Below, piece by piece: positions 15,733 to 30,014 of a stretch of DNA of 64,000 nucleotides. The position numbers and the translations under genes are program-made. The stretch's first letter is position 1. Every line of letters starts with the position of its first letter. The stretch is taken from contig NZ_JAUSYQ010000002.1 in NCBI RefSeq assembly GCF_030816965.1, positions 2,823,001-2,887,000 of the forward strand, given 5' to 3'. The notes beneath the pieces were generated by a model. That model was not told the origin of the DNA. It saw nothing but the letters and a program-made list of their open reading frames with translations, and searched no databases. The DNA is from Streptomyces canus. GTDB taxonomy: Bacteria > Actinomycetota > Actinomycetes > Streptomycetales > Streptomycetaceae.

Positions 15733-17658
15733 GTGCAGTCACAGGATGTCGCCCCGCGCCCCGCACCCGCTTCCGGCTCCGCCTCCGACCGCGTCGTGGA
15801 CGTCGAACAGGCCGAGGCCGCGCTCGTCGAGCACTACCCCCGGCTGGTCCGGCTCGCCTTTCTGGTGCTGCCGCCGGGCCTCGGCCGCAACCGGCGGGTC
15901 CTGACCGCGCACGCCCTCACCCAGCGTGCCCTGCCCCGGGGCCGCAAGGCGGCGCCCGTGATCCCGGCCCAGTCGGACGGCCGCGAGGGCGACCCCGGCT
16001 ACGCCTTCGTCCGCCTCCAGGTGGTGCGTACGGCACTGGAGGCGGGCCTGCCGCTCCGGCGCAAGGCGTGGCCCAAGCGCTCCCAGCTCCCGCCGCTGCT
16101 CCCCCAGGTGTGGGGCCTGAGGCTCTTCCCGCGCTCCGGCGGCGCCGACGAACTGGCCCTGGACCAGCGCCTGTCGGCCCTGACCGGCCCGGCCCGTGCC
16201 GCCTACGTCCTGCGCGGCCTGGAGAAGCTCCCCGACAGCGACGTACGCGGTCTGCTGACGGCGGCGGGCGTGGCGGACGTGGACGCGGCCCTCGCCGAGG
16301 CCGACTCCGCGCAGGCCGAGTACGCCCTCCTCGACTCCTCCGAGTTCGACCCCTGCTCGCTCCAGGCCCGGCCCACCGACTTGATGCGGCGCAGGCAGCA
16401 CATGAAGGCCGCGCTCGCCGCCGCGGCGGCCGTCGCCGTGTGCGGGGCGCTGCTCGGCATGCCGGGCGACGGCTGGGGCCCCGACGGCGCCGCCGCGCCT
16501 CCTTACGCGCAGAACCCCGCCGCCCGGGCAGCCCTGGACCCGGCCCTGCTGCTGAAGGTCCCGGCCGCGGCGTGGGAGTCCTCCGCCCGCACCGACTTCT
16601 CCGTGTGGCCCGCGCGCGGCGACCTCACCGGCGACTCGGCACTCCTGCGCCGCGCCCTCGCCGTCTGGGCCCGCCCCGGCGAGACCGTCCAGGTCTCCGC
16701 GACCACCGGCACCCCCTCGGGCGGCCCCTCCGGGCCGCCGCAACTGCTGTACGCCGGGACCGTCGACAACGCGCGCGTGGTGATCCTCTACGACGGTCTG
16801 CGCATCGTCCGCTACGCCGAGCCGCGGGACAACACCAAGGGCGCCGCCCTCGACTTCGCGCGGGTCGACGGAGCCGACCGGGCGGAGGCGAGCGCGGTCG
16901 TCCTGGGCCGGGCCGACGGCAACGTCCGCTATCTGACGGCCCCTTGGGTGACCAAGGCCGCCGATCGGGACCTGCTGAAGCCGGGCTCCGACGCCACGGA
17001 CCTCGTGCTGACCGGCGGCACCACCGCGCCGATGGCCGGCCCCGCGCAGAGCGGCCCCTGCACCTCCTGGAACGTCCTCCAGCTGACCGACACCTCCGGC
17101 ACCCGGCTGCTGACCGACCTCGGCGAACTGGTCCCGGCCCGCCTCACCACCGGCCGCCCCGGTTCCGTGAAGGACGCGTCCGGGGCGGACGCGCTGCGCG
17201 CCTGGGCACCGTACGCCTGCTCGCTGGGCGCGATGCGCTCCACGGGCGTGCGCAGTGTGAACGCCTGGACGTACGCGGCGCAACCGCTGCCCGACGCGAG
17301 CGGGACGGCCGACTGGGTGTGCACCCGGGCCGAGACCTGGCAGGGCGGCGGGGAGCGGGTGCTGGCCCAGTTCCACACGCCGGGCGGACGGTACGGGACG
17401 GTCGCGGCGAAGGCCGAGAACGTGCCGGAGTGCGGGGCGAAGGATCCGCAGGTGCTGGCCGGGGTGCTGTGGAAGTCGGGGGCCGGGACCTGGTACCTGC
17501 TGGCGGCGGGGAGCCCAGGGACGTCCTCGATCAGCGCGTCGGGCGGGGTCCGGGCGACGGTGAACGGCCATCTGCTGGCCGCGAAGGCGAAGCAGGGGGC
17601 CCAGGCCGAGCTGAAGGGGACCCTGGCGGACGGGCGGGCGGTCAGCGGGCTCCGGTAG
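15733..17658 (+). CDS. membrane protein with sigma-factor-like N-terminal domain
   Basis: A 641-residue protein starting at GTG 15733. Residues about 25-200 look like a degenerate ECF sigma factor: ALVEHYPRLVRLAFLVLP resembles sigma region 2, and LDQRLSALTGPARAAYVLRGLEKLPDSDVRGLLTAAGV resembles region 4 helices. One transmembrane helix follows (about residues 219-236, AALAAAAAVAVCGALLG). About 400 residues outside the membrane carry four or more cysteines and repeated beta-rich segments with no recognised domain. It could be a membrane-tethered regulator or a fossil fusion. No adjacent anti-sigma gene is present. The topology is convincing; the sigma resemblance is moderate and is inference. 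Confidence 0.7.
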   Translation: MQSQDVAPRPAPASGSASDRVVDVEQAEAALVEHYPRLVRLAFLVLPPGLGRNRRVLTAHALTQRALPRGRKAAPVIPAQSDGREGDPGYAFVRLQVVRTALEAGLPLRRKAWPKRSQLPPLLPQVWGLRLFPRSGGADELALDQRLSALTGPARAAYVLRGLEKLPDSDVRGLLTAAGVADVDAALAEADSAQAEYALLDSSEFDPCSLQARPTDLMRRRQHMKAALAAAAAVAVCGALLGMPGDGWGPDGAAAPPYAQNPAARAALDPALLLKVPAAAWESSARTDFSVWPARGDLTGDSALLRRALAVWARPGETVQVSATTGTPSGGPSGPPQLLYAGTVDNARVVILYDGLRIVRYAEPRDNTKGAALDFARVDGADRAEASAVVLGRADGNVRYLTAPWVTKAADRDLLKPGSDATDLVLTGGTTAPMAGPAQSGPCTSWNVLQLTDTSGTRLLTDLGELVPARLTTGRPGSVKDASGADALRAWAPYACSLGAMRSTGVRSVNAWTYAAQPLPDASGTADWVCTRAETWQGGGERVLAQFHTPGGRYGTVAAKAENVPECGAKDPQVLAGVLWKSGAGTWYLLAAGSPGTSSISASGGVRATVNGHLLAAKAKQGAQAELKGTLADGRAVSGLR

Positions 17659-17722
17659 AGCTGTGAACACCCCTGGTCGATCCAGCCCGTTCCAGGCCGG
17701 ATCCGATCGGTAAGGTGTTCGT

Positions 17723-18412
17723 ATGACTACCGGGGTCCGTCGAAGAATGGGCGTCGAGGAACGGCGTCAGCAGTTGATCGGCGTCGCCCTCGAACTGTTC
17801 GCACGCCGCTCGCCCGACGAGGTCTCCATCGACGAGATAGCGGCGGCGGCCGGCATCTCGCGGCCGCTGGTCTATCACTACTTCCCCGGCAAACTCAGCC
17901 TGTACGAGGCCGCGTTGAAGCGCGCGGCGCAGGACCTGGCGAGCCGGTTCGAGGAACCGCACGAGGGGTCGCTGGGCGGTCGGCTGCTGCGGGTGATGCG
18001 CCGGTTCTTCGACTTCGTGGACGAACACGGCCCGGGTTTCTCGGCGCTGATGCGCGGGGGGCCCGCGGTCGGCTCTTCGGCGACGAACGCGCTCATCGAC
18101 TCCGTACGGCAGGTCGCCTATGAGCAGATCCTGTCGCATCTGCGGGTGACGGACCCGCCCGCCCGGCTGGAACTGCTCATCCGCTCCTGGATCTCGCTCG
18201 TCGAGTCGACCGCTCTGATCTGGCTGGACGGCCGGCGCATCCCGCGCGCCGAACTCGAGACGCAGCTCGTCCACGGCTTCGCCGCGCTGGCCGCGGTGGC
18301 CGCGGCCTACGACGAGGAGATGACGGCGCTGCTGCGCCGCATGCTCAGGGACGAGCCGAACGACGGCCCGTTCACCGACCTCGCCGCCCGGCTGATCTCC
18401 CTGGCGTCCTGA
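17723..18412 (+). CDS. TetR-family transcriptional regulator
   Basis: A 229-residue regulator. The N-terminal helix-turn-helix is VSIDEIAAAAGISRPLVYHYFPGKLSLYEAAL (about residues 34-65), the standard TetR signature. The C-terminal helical domain would bind a ligand and dimerise. Homologues with this MGVEERRQQLIGVALELF start are frequent in Streptomyces; targets are not known. The neighbours are the membrane protein (upstream, same strand) and a convergent tautomerase gene 6 bases past its stop. Confidence 0.88.
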   Translation: MTTGVRRRMGVEERRQQLIGVALELFARRSPDEVSIDEIAAAAGISRPLVYHYFPGKLSLYEAALKRAAQDLASRFEEPHEGSLGGRLLRVMRRFFDFVDEHGPGFSALMRGGPAVGSSATNALIDSVRQVAYEQILSHLRVTDPPARLELLIRSWISLVESTALIWLDGRRIPRAELETQLVHGFAALAAVAAAYDEEMTALLRRMLRDEPNDGPFTDLAARLISLAS

Positions 18413-18418
18413 AGAGGA

Positions 18419-18778
18419 CTAGCGCTCGAACTTCCGGTAGGACGCGTCGAGTTCGCGGACCTCCGCCGAGGCGTGCAGAACGGCACCCCCGTCGTCCCCG
18501 ATGTGCTCGCGCAGCAGCTCCAGGACCGCCTCGGTCAGCTTGGCCTTCGTGTCCTCGGTACGGCCGGCGAGCAGGCCGATCGTGACGTGCACGACGGCGT
18601 GGCCGGCGTCCGAGGGATCCTCGTACCCGAACGCGGTGACCTCGCTCGCCCGGAACTGCGTCTTGCAGGCCTCCGGCTTGGCGGCCGCGATCTCGACGAC
18701 GGCGGTGTGCAGGCCCCGGGCGAAGGCCTCCCTGTCGAAGGAGACGAAACGCGAGTGGTCGACGGTGATCTGCGGCAT
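18419..18778 (-). CDS. tautomerase-fold protein (5-carboxymethyl-2-hydroxymuconate isomerase-like)
   Basis: A 119-residue protein starting MPQITVDHS. After removal of Met the N-terminal proline would be the catalytic base, the hallmark of the tautomerase superfamily. The length and the HVTIGLLAGRTEDTKAKLTEAVLELLREHI segment match the CHMI (HpaF) group, which isomerises an intermediate of homoprotocatechuate degradation. No other hpa genes are nearby, so the substrate is uncertain. The start at 18778, with GGAG 5 bases upstream, is preferred to a GTG two codons earlier because it exposes Pro at position 2. Confidence 0.8.
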   Translation of the reverse strand: MPQITVDHSRFVSFDREAFARGLHTAVVEIAAAKPEACKTQFRASEVTAFGYEDPSDAGHAVVHVTIGLLAGRTEDTKAKLTEAVLELLREHIGDDGGAVLHASAEVRELDASYRKFER

Positions 18779-18806
18779 GGGCACTCCTGTTCTACGACGG
18801 CACAGG

Positions 18807-20426
18807 TCACCCTAGCCGCAGTGCCAGCATGGCGATGTCGTCCTCCCGGTCGTGACCGAAGGTGTCCAGGAGGGTGTCGCACAGGGCGTCCAGGCCGGGC
18901 AGGGCGCCGGAGGCGGCCGCGCGGAGGTGTTCCAGGGAGGCCGTGAGGTCGGTTCCCCGGGTCTCGATGAGGCCGTCGGTGACCATGAGGAGCCGGTCGG
19001 TGGGTTCGAGGAACAGCTCGGTGGCCGGCGGATGGGGCAGGCCGACGCCGAGCAGCGGTCCTGCCGCCTTGGCGTAGTCGGCGGTGCCGGTGTCGCGGAC
19101 GATCAGCGGCGGGATGTGGCCGGCGTTGGCGATCCGGGTGCGCCCGGTGTCCGGGTCGATCAGGGCCAGGCAGACGGTGGCCGTGGTGTCGGGGTGGTAG
19201 CGCTGGAGCGTCCGGTCGAGGCGCTCGGCGAGCACGGCCGGATCGCTCTCGTCCACGGCGTAGGCGCGCAGCGCGTGCCGGAGCTCGACCATGACGGTCG
19301 CCGCGTCCAGGGAGTGTCCGACGACGTCGCCGACCGCGGTGAGCACCCCCTCGTCCACCCGCAGGGCGGCGTAGAAGTCGCCGCCGATCTCGGTCTGCCG
19401 GGAGGCGGGGACATAACGGACCACGACGTCGAGGCCCGGCAGTTCGGGCAGCCGGTGCGGCTGGGGCAGGAAGCTGTGCTGGAGGGTGAGGGCGACATGC
19501 CGCTCGACCTTGTACATGAGCAGTGGCTGGGCGGCGAGCGCGGTGGCCTGCGCGAGCTGGGCCAGCAGCGTCTCACCCTCCAGGCCCACCCTGCGCATCC
19601 CGCGCGCGGGCGCGGCAAGGCACACCGGCGCCCGGCCGTCCTGGGTGACGACGAGCGCGAGCCGGGCGTCGTGCTCGACGCCGGGCCGGAAGAACCCGGC
19701 GGGCCACAGCGGCGCGGGCACGGTGGTGAGCTGCACTCCGGCCTGCCCCCGGGCGAGCCGGCGCAGCAGGGCCGCCACGGCCCGGTCCGCGTCCTCGTCG
19801 GGCAGGGCGACGGGAATGCGGTCGCGGGAGAGACCGCGGTAGAGCACGTCGTCCTGGTCGAGGAGGAAGACGGCACCGGGGGTGCCGGTGAGCTGCGAGA
19901 GACCCTCGGCGGCCGCGTCGGAGAGCTCCTGCAGGGTGCGCGCCGCCTGGATGGTGACGATGGTCTCGGACAGCAGGGTGAGCCGTCGCACCAACGCCCG
20001 GTCACCGGCCTGCAGTTGCGCGTTGCGAACGGCGGCCCGGACGACCGCCTCGATCTCCAGGGGCTCGGCGGGCACCTTCAGATAGGCCTCGACACCCATG
20101 TCCATGCCCGCGCAGTGCACGGCCGGGGGCACCGCGGAGGCCGAGAAGTGCACCACGGGCATCCCGGCCGTGTGCGGGCGTTCCTTGAACAGCCGGCACA
20201 GGTCGAAGCCGCTCATGTCGGGCAGCCCCACGTCGACGAGGGCCACGTCCGGCAGGGTGCCCTTGCGCAGCCGTGTGTCGAGTTCGGCGAGGGCCTCGCC
20301 GCCGGTGGCGACCGGTACGACGCGATGCCCTGCCCGGCTCAGCACGGTGCTCATGGCGTACCGGCTGGCCTCCACGTCGTCCACGACCATCACGGTCGTG
20401 CCTGTCAGCTTGCCTTTTGCATCCAT
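18807..20426 (-). CDS. response regulator with GAF and SpoIIE phosphatase domains
   Basis: A 539-residue cytoplasmic protein with three domains. A receiver (residues 10-125) carries the acidic pair in MVVDDVEAS and phosphoacceptor D65 in VALVDVGLPD. A GAF-like sensory domain covers about 150-310. A PP2C-type SpoIIE phosphatase covers about 335-539, with metal-binding motifs GGDFYAALRVDEG, GDVVGHS and a late DDIAMLALR. Such proteins dephosphorylate anti-anti-sigma factors and so release alternative sigma factors; phosphorylation of the receiver would gate the activity. No kinase or STAS partner is adjacent. The start at 20426 (MDAKGKL) follows GAGGGCGG; an in-frame TTG at 20447 is less likely. 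Confidence 0.9.
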   Translation of the reverse strand: MDAKGKLTGTTVMVVDDVEASRYAMSTVLSRAGHRVVPVATGGEALAELDTRLRKGTLPDVALVDVGLPDMSGFDLCRLFKERPHTAGMPVVHFSASAVPPAVHCAGMDMGVEAYLKVPAEPLEIEAVVRAAVRNAQLQAGDRALVRRLTLLSETIVTIQAARTLQELSDAAAEGLSQLTGTPGAVFLLDQDDVLYRGLSRDRIPVALPDEDADRAVAALLRRLARGQAGVQLTTVPAPLWPAGFFRPGVEHDARLALVVTQDGRAPVCLAAPARGMRRVGLEGETLLAQLAQATALAAQPLLMYKVERHVALTLQHSFLPQPHRLPELPGLDVVVRYVPASRQTEIGGDFYAALRVDEGVLTAVGDVVGHSLDAATVMVELRHALRAYAVDESDPAVLAERLDRTLQRYHPDTTATVCLALIDPDTGRTRIANAGHIPPLIVRDTGTADYAKAAGPLLGVGLPHPPATELFLEPTDRLLMVTDGLIETRGTDLTASLEHLRAAASGALPGLDALCDTLLDTFGHDREDDIAMLALRLG

Positions 20427-20499
20427 CTGTCCGCCCTCGGGCAACACCGGTGGAGCAGAACGGGGTTCGGGCTCTGCTCCACCAAGGTAATGCCTTCAG

Positions 20500-25899
<5,400 letters not shown>

Positions 25900-25974
25900 T
25901 GACGTGGACTCCTTGCGATGACGGCTCTGTGGGTCCGACCCCGCGCGACCGTATCGCCGCCGCAAGCCTTACAG

Positions 25975-26006
25975 CAATAGTCTTGAAACAGCCGGAAAGA
26001 ACTTTC
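25975..26006 (-). promoter_or_regulatory. operator-like palindromes upstream of pulA
   Basis: CAATAGTCTTG (25975-25985) and the 5-2-5 palindrome GAAAGAACTTTC (25995-26006) lie between the pulA start and the alpha-amylase stop. The same two elements, in the same order and spacing (11- and 12-base elements, 9-base gap), recur upstream of the amylase gene. A shared LacI-family (MalR/Reg1-type) operator is the likely reading. Confidence 0.65.
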
Positions 26007-26024
26007 AGTGTTTCCGTGAGTCGC

Positions 26025-27410
26025 TCAGCAGCTTGACTTGCCCGCGTAGATCGCCAGTGCCGTGTTGGACCCGAGCGTGGCCGAGAACTGGCCGTTGGAG
26101 CCGACCGTCACGCTCGTGTTGTTCTGCACGTTGCAGTACGTCCCGGCGGGCAGCGAGGTCTGGTAGGTACGGCTCAGGCTGCCGGACTCGTGGTTGATGG
26201 CGACGTAGCCCTTGGCGCCCCGCCCGAAGGCGATCGCGTCGCCGCCGTTGTCCCACCAGTTCGTGACCGCCTCACCGCGGGTGGCGTTGCGGAAGGCGAC
26301 CATGCGCAGGATCTCCGGCCAGGCGTGCTGGCACTTCCAGCCGTCCTGCCAACAGGCGCTCACCGAACCGTTGTTGGGCGGGCCCGCGTCCGTGTCGGAC
26401 CATTCGTAGCCGGAGTTGATGTCCGGGGCGCCGTACGGGTAGGCGAGCATGAAGACGTTGGCGAGGGTGTAGTTCGCGCCGTCCTTGTAGTTGAGCGTGG
26501 AGCCGTTGCGCTCGGTGTCGTGGTTGTCGACGAAGACGCCGGCCACCGAGCTGCTCATGTAACCCCAGCCCTCGCCGTAGTTCTTCAGATAGGCGAGGTT
26601 CTCGTTGTTGAAGACGCGCTTGAGGTCGTAGGCGTAGCGGAACTCCTGGACGTCCCCGTTGCCCGTGTACTCGGTGGGCTGGACGGCCTCCCCGCTGCCA
26701 TAGATGACCTCCTGCTTCCAGTAGACGGAGGGGTTCGTCAGACGCGACTTGATGTTGGCGAGGTCGGTCGCCGGGATGTGCTTGGCCGCGTCGATGCGGA
26801 AGCCGTCGACGCCGTAGCCGAGCAGGGAGTTCATGTAGCCGGCGATGGTGGCGCGGACGTACTCTTCGCCGGTGTCCAGGTCGGCGAGGCCGACGAGTTC
26901 GCAGTTCTGGACGTTGGCGCGGTTGGTGTAGTCGGTGATGGTCGACGTGCAGTCGTCCATGTCGTACGAGGAGTACAGGCCCGGGTAGTTGTACTTCGTG
27001 TACGACGATCCGCCGGTACCGGTGCCGCTGCCCGCGGACATGTGGTTGATGACGGTGTCGACGACGACCTTCACACCGGCCGCGTGGCAGGTGCCGACCA
27101 TGTTCTTGAAGGCGGTGGCGTCACCGAGGCGCCCCGCGATCCGGTAGCTGACCGGCTGGTACGAGGTCCACCACTGCGAGCCCTGGATGTGCTCGGCGGG
27201 CGGGGAGACCTGCACAGAGCCGTATCCGGCGGGGCCGAGGGTGTTGGTGCACTCCTTGGCGACGGAGGCGAAGTTCCACTCGAAGAGGACGGCGGTGACG
27301 TCCTTGGTGCCGGGCGGGGAGGCGTAGGCGGCCTGGGGGGCCGACACGGCCGCCGCGGCGGCGAACGCGGTGGCCGTGGCAACAGCGGATGCGGTCCATC
27401 TCGATATCAC
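26025..27410 (-). CDS. secreted alpha-amylase
   Basis: A 461-residue exported GH13 enzyme. The signal peptide runs to A30 (SAPQAAYA), and the mature protein starts [17 protein letters not shown] as in Streptomyces amylases. Catalytic motifs are [10 protein letters not shown], the nucleophile in [10 protein letters not shown] (D207), the acid E in a [12 protein letters not shown] segment and [10 protein letters not shown]. The C-terminal 80 residues form the beta-sandwich domain C. There is no separate starch-binding domain, which several Streptomyces amylases have. GTG start at 27410, with AAGGAG 9 bases upstream. The promoter carries the same palindromes as pulA. It supplies maltodextrins to the MalEFG importer. 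Confidence 0.95.
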   Translation of the reverse strand: MISRWTASAVATATAFAAAAAVSAPQAAYASPPGTKDVTAVLFEWNFASVAKECTNTLGPAGYGSVQVSPPAEHIQGSQWWTSYQPVSYRIAGRLGDATAFKNMVGTCHAAGVKVVVDTVINHMSAGSGTGTGGSSYTKYNYPGLYSSYDMDDCTSTITDYTNRANVQNCELVGLADLDTGEEYVRATIAGYMNSLLGYGVDGFRIDAAKHIPATDLANIKSRLTNPSVYWKQEVIYGSGEAVQPTEYTGNGDVQEFRYAYDLKRVFNNENLAYLKNYGEGWGYMSSSVAGVFVDNHDTERNGSTLNYKDGANYTLANVFMLAYPYGAPDINSGYEWSDTDAGPPNNGSVSACWQDGWKCQHAWPEILRMVAFRNATRGEAVTNWWDNGGDAIAFGRGAKGYVAINHESGSLSRTYQTSLPAGTYCNVQNNTSVTVGSNGQFSATLGSNTALAIYAGKSSC

Positions 27411-27489
27411 GTGGGGGTTCTCCTTGCCTGACGGCCAGGCGTCTTTGCCTGGCGCCGGCGAGAACGTACCGCTGCCGAAATGTTTACAG

Positions 27490-27521
27490 CAAGACTCTTG
27501 AAAGCAGGAGAAAGAACTTTC
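27490..27521 (-). promoter_or_regulatory. operator-like palindromes upstream of the alpha-amylase gene
   Basis: CAAGACTCTTG (5-1-5 palindrome, 27490-27500) and GAAAGAACTTTC (27510-27521) about 80-110 bases before the GTG start. These match the pulA upstream pair and share the CAAG/CTTG core with the malE and malR sites. Binding by MalR is inferred; LacI-type control of amylase promoters (Reg1/MalR) is known in S. lividans and S. coelicolor. Confidence 0.7.
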
Positions 27522-27532
27522 ACGCACTCTGC

Positions 27533-28099
27533 TCAGCGCTGGCTGGCGGGCTTGCCCGGCAGGTCGCCTCGGCTGCCCCGGCAGGAGTAGACGATCTCCA
27601 CCGACCCTCCGGGCAGGGCCCGTTGGCTCTGGAAGGTCAGTCCGGTCTCGGGGCTGAGCGCGGGGGTCAGCCGCATGCCGCCGCCGAAGAGCAGGGGCAG
27701 GACGACCAGTTCGAGGCGGTCGAGCGCGCCGAGGGCGTGGAAGGTGCCGATCGTGCGCGGGCCGCCGATGAGGTGGACGTCGCCGCCCCGGTTGGCCGCA
27801 CGGAGCTTCTCCAGCAGCCGTACCGGGTCGCTGTCGGTGGTGACGTGGTCCGGGGTGCCCTCCGGGCGGTGCGAGCCGAGGACGAACACGTCGAGGTCGG
27901 GCCACGGCCAGCGGGTGTTGGTCAGCGCGGGCTCGAAGGTCGTACGGCCCATGAGCGCGGCCTCGCAGTCCGCCAGGAACTCCCGGATGCCGTGGCTCTG
28001 GCCGGAGACGAACGAGGGGTCGGCGGTCAGTGCGGGCCAGCCGTTCGGCGTGGTCACGTAGCCGTCGGCACTCATGCTCAGGCGGGCTCGGATCTGCAT
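27533..28099 (-). CDS. dihydrofolate reductase/RibD-C family protein
   Basis: A 188-residue protein starting [20 protein letters not shown], the usual beginning of the RibD C-terminal/DHFR-like reductase family. The central [13 protein letters not shown] and [16 protein letters not shown] motifs match NADPH-binding segments of that family. The true substrate of these stand-alone actinobacterial members is unknown; it is not folate-pathway DHFR by context. GAGGAG precedes the ATG at 28099. It interrupts the starch cluster between the amylase gene and aglA without an evident link to it. Confidence 0.82.
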   Translation of the reverse strand: MQIRARLSMSADGYVTTPNGWPALTADPSFVSGQSHGIREFLADCEAALMGRTTFEPALTNTRWPWPDLDVFVLGSHRPEGTPDHVTTDSDPVRLLEKLRAANRGGDVHLIGGPRTIGTFHALGALDRLELVVLPLLFGGGMRLTPALSPETGLTFQSQRALPGGSVEIVYSCRGSRGDLPGKPASQR

Positions 28100-28184
28100 G
28101 GTCTCTCCTCGGGTGCGGGGCGCTGTTCGCCCTTTCACCCAAGCGTCGATCGCGGGTCCCGCCGATCGACACGCCCGACAATAA

Positions 28185-28213
28185 ATCACCGGGCCCCGTG
28201 CGGGCCCGGTGAT
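28185..28213 (-). terminator. aglA terminator hairpin
   Basis: A perfect 12-bp inverted repeat (28185-28196 and 28202-28213) with loop CGTGC, 13 bases past the aglA stop, followed on the minus strand by TTTAT. Confidence 0.8.
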
Positions 28214-28225
28214 CCCTGCCTGTGC

Positions 28226-29887
28226 TCAGGCCGTCGTCCACCACACCGTCGTGTCGGCCGGCACCTTCGCCTCGCCGTCGGTCTCGGCCACCTCGCCGCT
28301 CGCGAGGAGCAGACGCCCGTACGCCGGAGTCGTCACCGCTTCAGCGCCGGTGTTCGCGACGCAGACGAACTCGCCGCGCCGGAAGGCGAGAACGCCCTCG
28401 GGTGCCCGGAGCCACTCCACCGCGTCGCCGGCACCCAGGTCGGGCTGGGCACGGCGGACGGCGAGGGCCGAGCGGTACAGCTCCAGGGTGGAGTCGGGGT
28501 CGCCGGTCTGCGCCTCCACGCTCAGGTCCGCCCACTCCGACGGCTGGGGCAGCCAGCTGCCGCCCGCGCCGAAGCCGTACGACGATCCCTCGCGCGTCCA
28601 GGGGATCGGCACCCGGCAGCCGTCGCGGAAGCCGTCCTGGCCGGCGCCGCGGAAGTACGCCGGGTCCTGGCGCACCTCGTCGGCGAGGTCGACGACGTCC
28701 GGGAGGCCGAGCTCCTCGCCCTGGTAGATGTACGCCGATCCCGGCAGGGCCAGCATCAGCAGCGTGGCGGCGCGAGCCCGGCGCAGGCCCAGGTCCCGGT
28801 CGCCCGCCGTGCGGATCTGGGTGCCTAGGCCGGGCGGGTTGGCGAAGCGGGTGGTGTGCCGGGTGACGTCGTGGTTGGAGAGCACCCAGGTGGCCGGGGC
28901 ACCGACCGGGCGCATCGCCTCCAGTGTGCGGTCGATGACCTCGCGCAGTTCCTCGGCGTCCCATGCGGTGCTCAGGTACTGGAAGTTGAATGCCTGGTGG
29001 AGCTCGTCGGGCCGCACGTAGTTGGCGGTGCGCTCGATGGTCGGGGTCCAGGCCTCGGCGACGAAGATGCGCTCGCCGGAGTACTCGTCGAGGATCAACC
29101 GCCACTGGCGGTAGATCTCGTGGACGCCGTCCTGGTCGAAGAACGGCATGACATCGTTGCCCAGCAGCTTCACCTGGTCGTGGGATCCCAGGTCGGGCAG
29201 CCCCTCCGCCTTCACCAGGCCGTGTGCCACGTCGATGCGGAAGCCGTCCACGCCCATGTCGAGCCAGAAGCGCAGGATCGAGCGGAACTCGTCGCCGACG
29301 GCCGGGTGGTCCCAGTTGAAGTCGGGCTGCTCGGGGGCGAAGAGGTGCAGGTACCACTCCCCGTCCGCGACGCGCGTCCAGGCCGGACCGCCGAAGATCG
29401 ACTCCCAGTCGTTGGGCGGGAGTTCGCCGTTCGCGCCCTTGCCGGGCCGGAAGTGGTAGCGGTCCCGGAGCGGCGATCCCGGGCCCTCGGCGACCGCCCG
29501 CTTGAACCACTCGTGCTGGTCGGAGGAATGGTTGGGCACCAGGTCGACGATGATCCTGAGTCCCAGTCCGCGGGCGTCGCGGATCAGCGCGTCGGCGTCC
29601 AGGAGGCTGCCGAACATGGGGTCCACGGCCCGGTAGTCGGCCACGTCGTAGCCGGCGTCGGCCTGCGGGGAGGCGTAGAAAGGGCTGAGCCACACGGCGT
29701 CCACGCCCAGGTCACGCAGGTACGGCAGTCGGGTGCGGATGCCCTCGAGGTCGCCCATGCCGTCACCGTTGCTGTCGGCGAAGCTGCGCGGATAGACCTG
29801 GTAGATCACCGCGTCCCGCCACCAGTCGCTGCGCTGGGCTTTGGCGGGGGTCGATGCCGGGGCGGTGGCGTAGTGCTGCTGGCTCAT
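28226..29887 (-). CDS. aglA: cytoplasmic alpha-glucosidase (GH13)
   Basis: A 553-residue enzyme without signal peptide that releases glucose from imported maltose and maltodextrins. GH13 motifs are [11 protein letters not shown], the nucleophile in [10 protein letters not shown] (D219), the acid in FVAEAWT and [10 protein letters not shown]. The opening [22 protein letters not shown] is typical of oligo-1,6-glucosidase/alpha-glucosidases. It is the last gene of the mal cluster, downstream of malG, as in S. coelicolor where the equivalent is aglA. The start at 29887 ([10 protein letters not shown]) follows AAGGA; longer starts at 29911 and 29926 are less likely. A hairpin between malG and aglA may lower its expression. 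Confidence 0.92.
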   Translation of the reverse strand: MSQQHYATAPASTPAKAQRSDWWRDAVIYQVYPRSFADSNGDGMGDLEGIRTRLPYLRDLGVDAVWLSPFYASPQADAGYDVADYRAVDPMFGSLLDADALIRDARGLGLRIIVDLVPNHSSDQHEWFKRAVAEGPGSPLRDRYHFRPGKGANGELPPNDWESIFGGPAWTRVADGEWYLHLFAPEQPDFNWDHPAVGDEFRSILRFWLDMGVDGFRIDVAHGLVKAEGLPDLGSHDQVKLLGNDVMPFFDQDGVHEIYRQWRLILDEYSGERIFVAEAWTPTIERTANYVRPDELHQAFNFQYLSTAWDAEELREVIDRTLEAMRPVGAPATWVLSNHDVTRHTTRFANPPGLGTQIRTAGDRDLGLRRARAATLLMLALPGSAYIYQGEELGLPDVVDLADEVRQDPAYFRGAGQDGFRDGCRVPIPWTREGSSYGFGAGGSWLPQPSEWADLSVEAQTGDPDSTLELYRSALAVRRAQPDLGAGDAVEWLRAPEGVLAFRRGEFVCVANTGAEAVTTPAYGRLLLASGEVAETDGEAKVPADTTVWWTTA

Positions 29888-29931
29888 GGCGTCCTTGAAA
29901 CGTAAGGGGGTCATGGGGGTCGTCAAGTGGC

Positions 29932-29997
29932 GAGGCGGCCGCAGTGACAGCGGGGTCTGGGGGTCCCCCCTCTGGGGGAGGACACTGCGGCCGCCTC
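29932..29997 (-). terminator. hairpin between malG and aglA
   Basis: A perfect 15-bp inverted repeat (GAGGCGGCCGCAGTG at 29932-29946, complement at 29983-29997). Its 36-base loop holds a smaller C-rich/G-rich hairpin. It lies just past the malG stop and before aglA, where it can act as a partial terminator or stabilise the malEFG transcript. Confidence 0.7.
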
Positions 29998-30014
29998 GGG
30001 TCTTGGAGTGGGCC

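Noticed and set aside
26025..28244. A 739-codon minus frame extending far upstream of the amylase gene
   Set aside because: The upstream 270 codons are Pro/Arg-rich and run opposite the promoter and another real gene; the signal peptide begins at GTG 27410.
28100..28244. A tRNA-like or riboswitch structure in the gap before the DHFR-like gene
   Set aside because: The only structure is the aglA terminator hairpin; no cloverleaf elements are seen.
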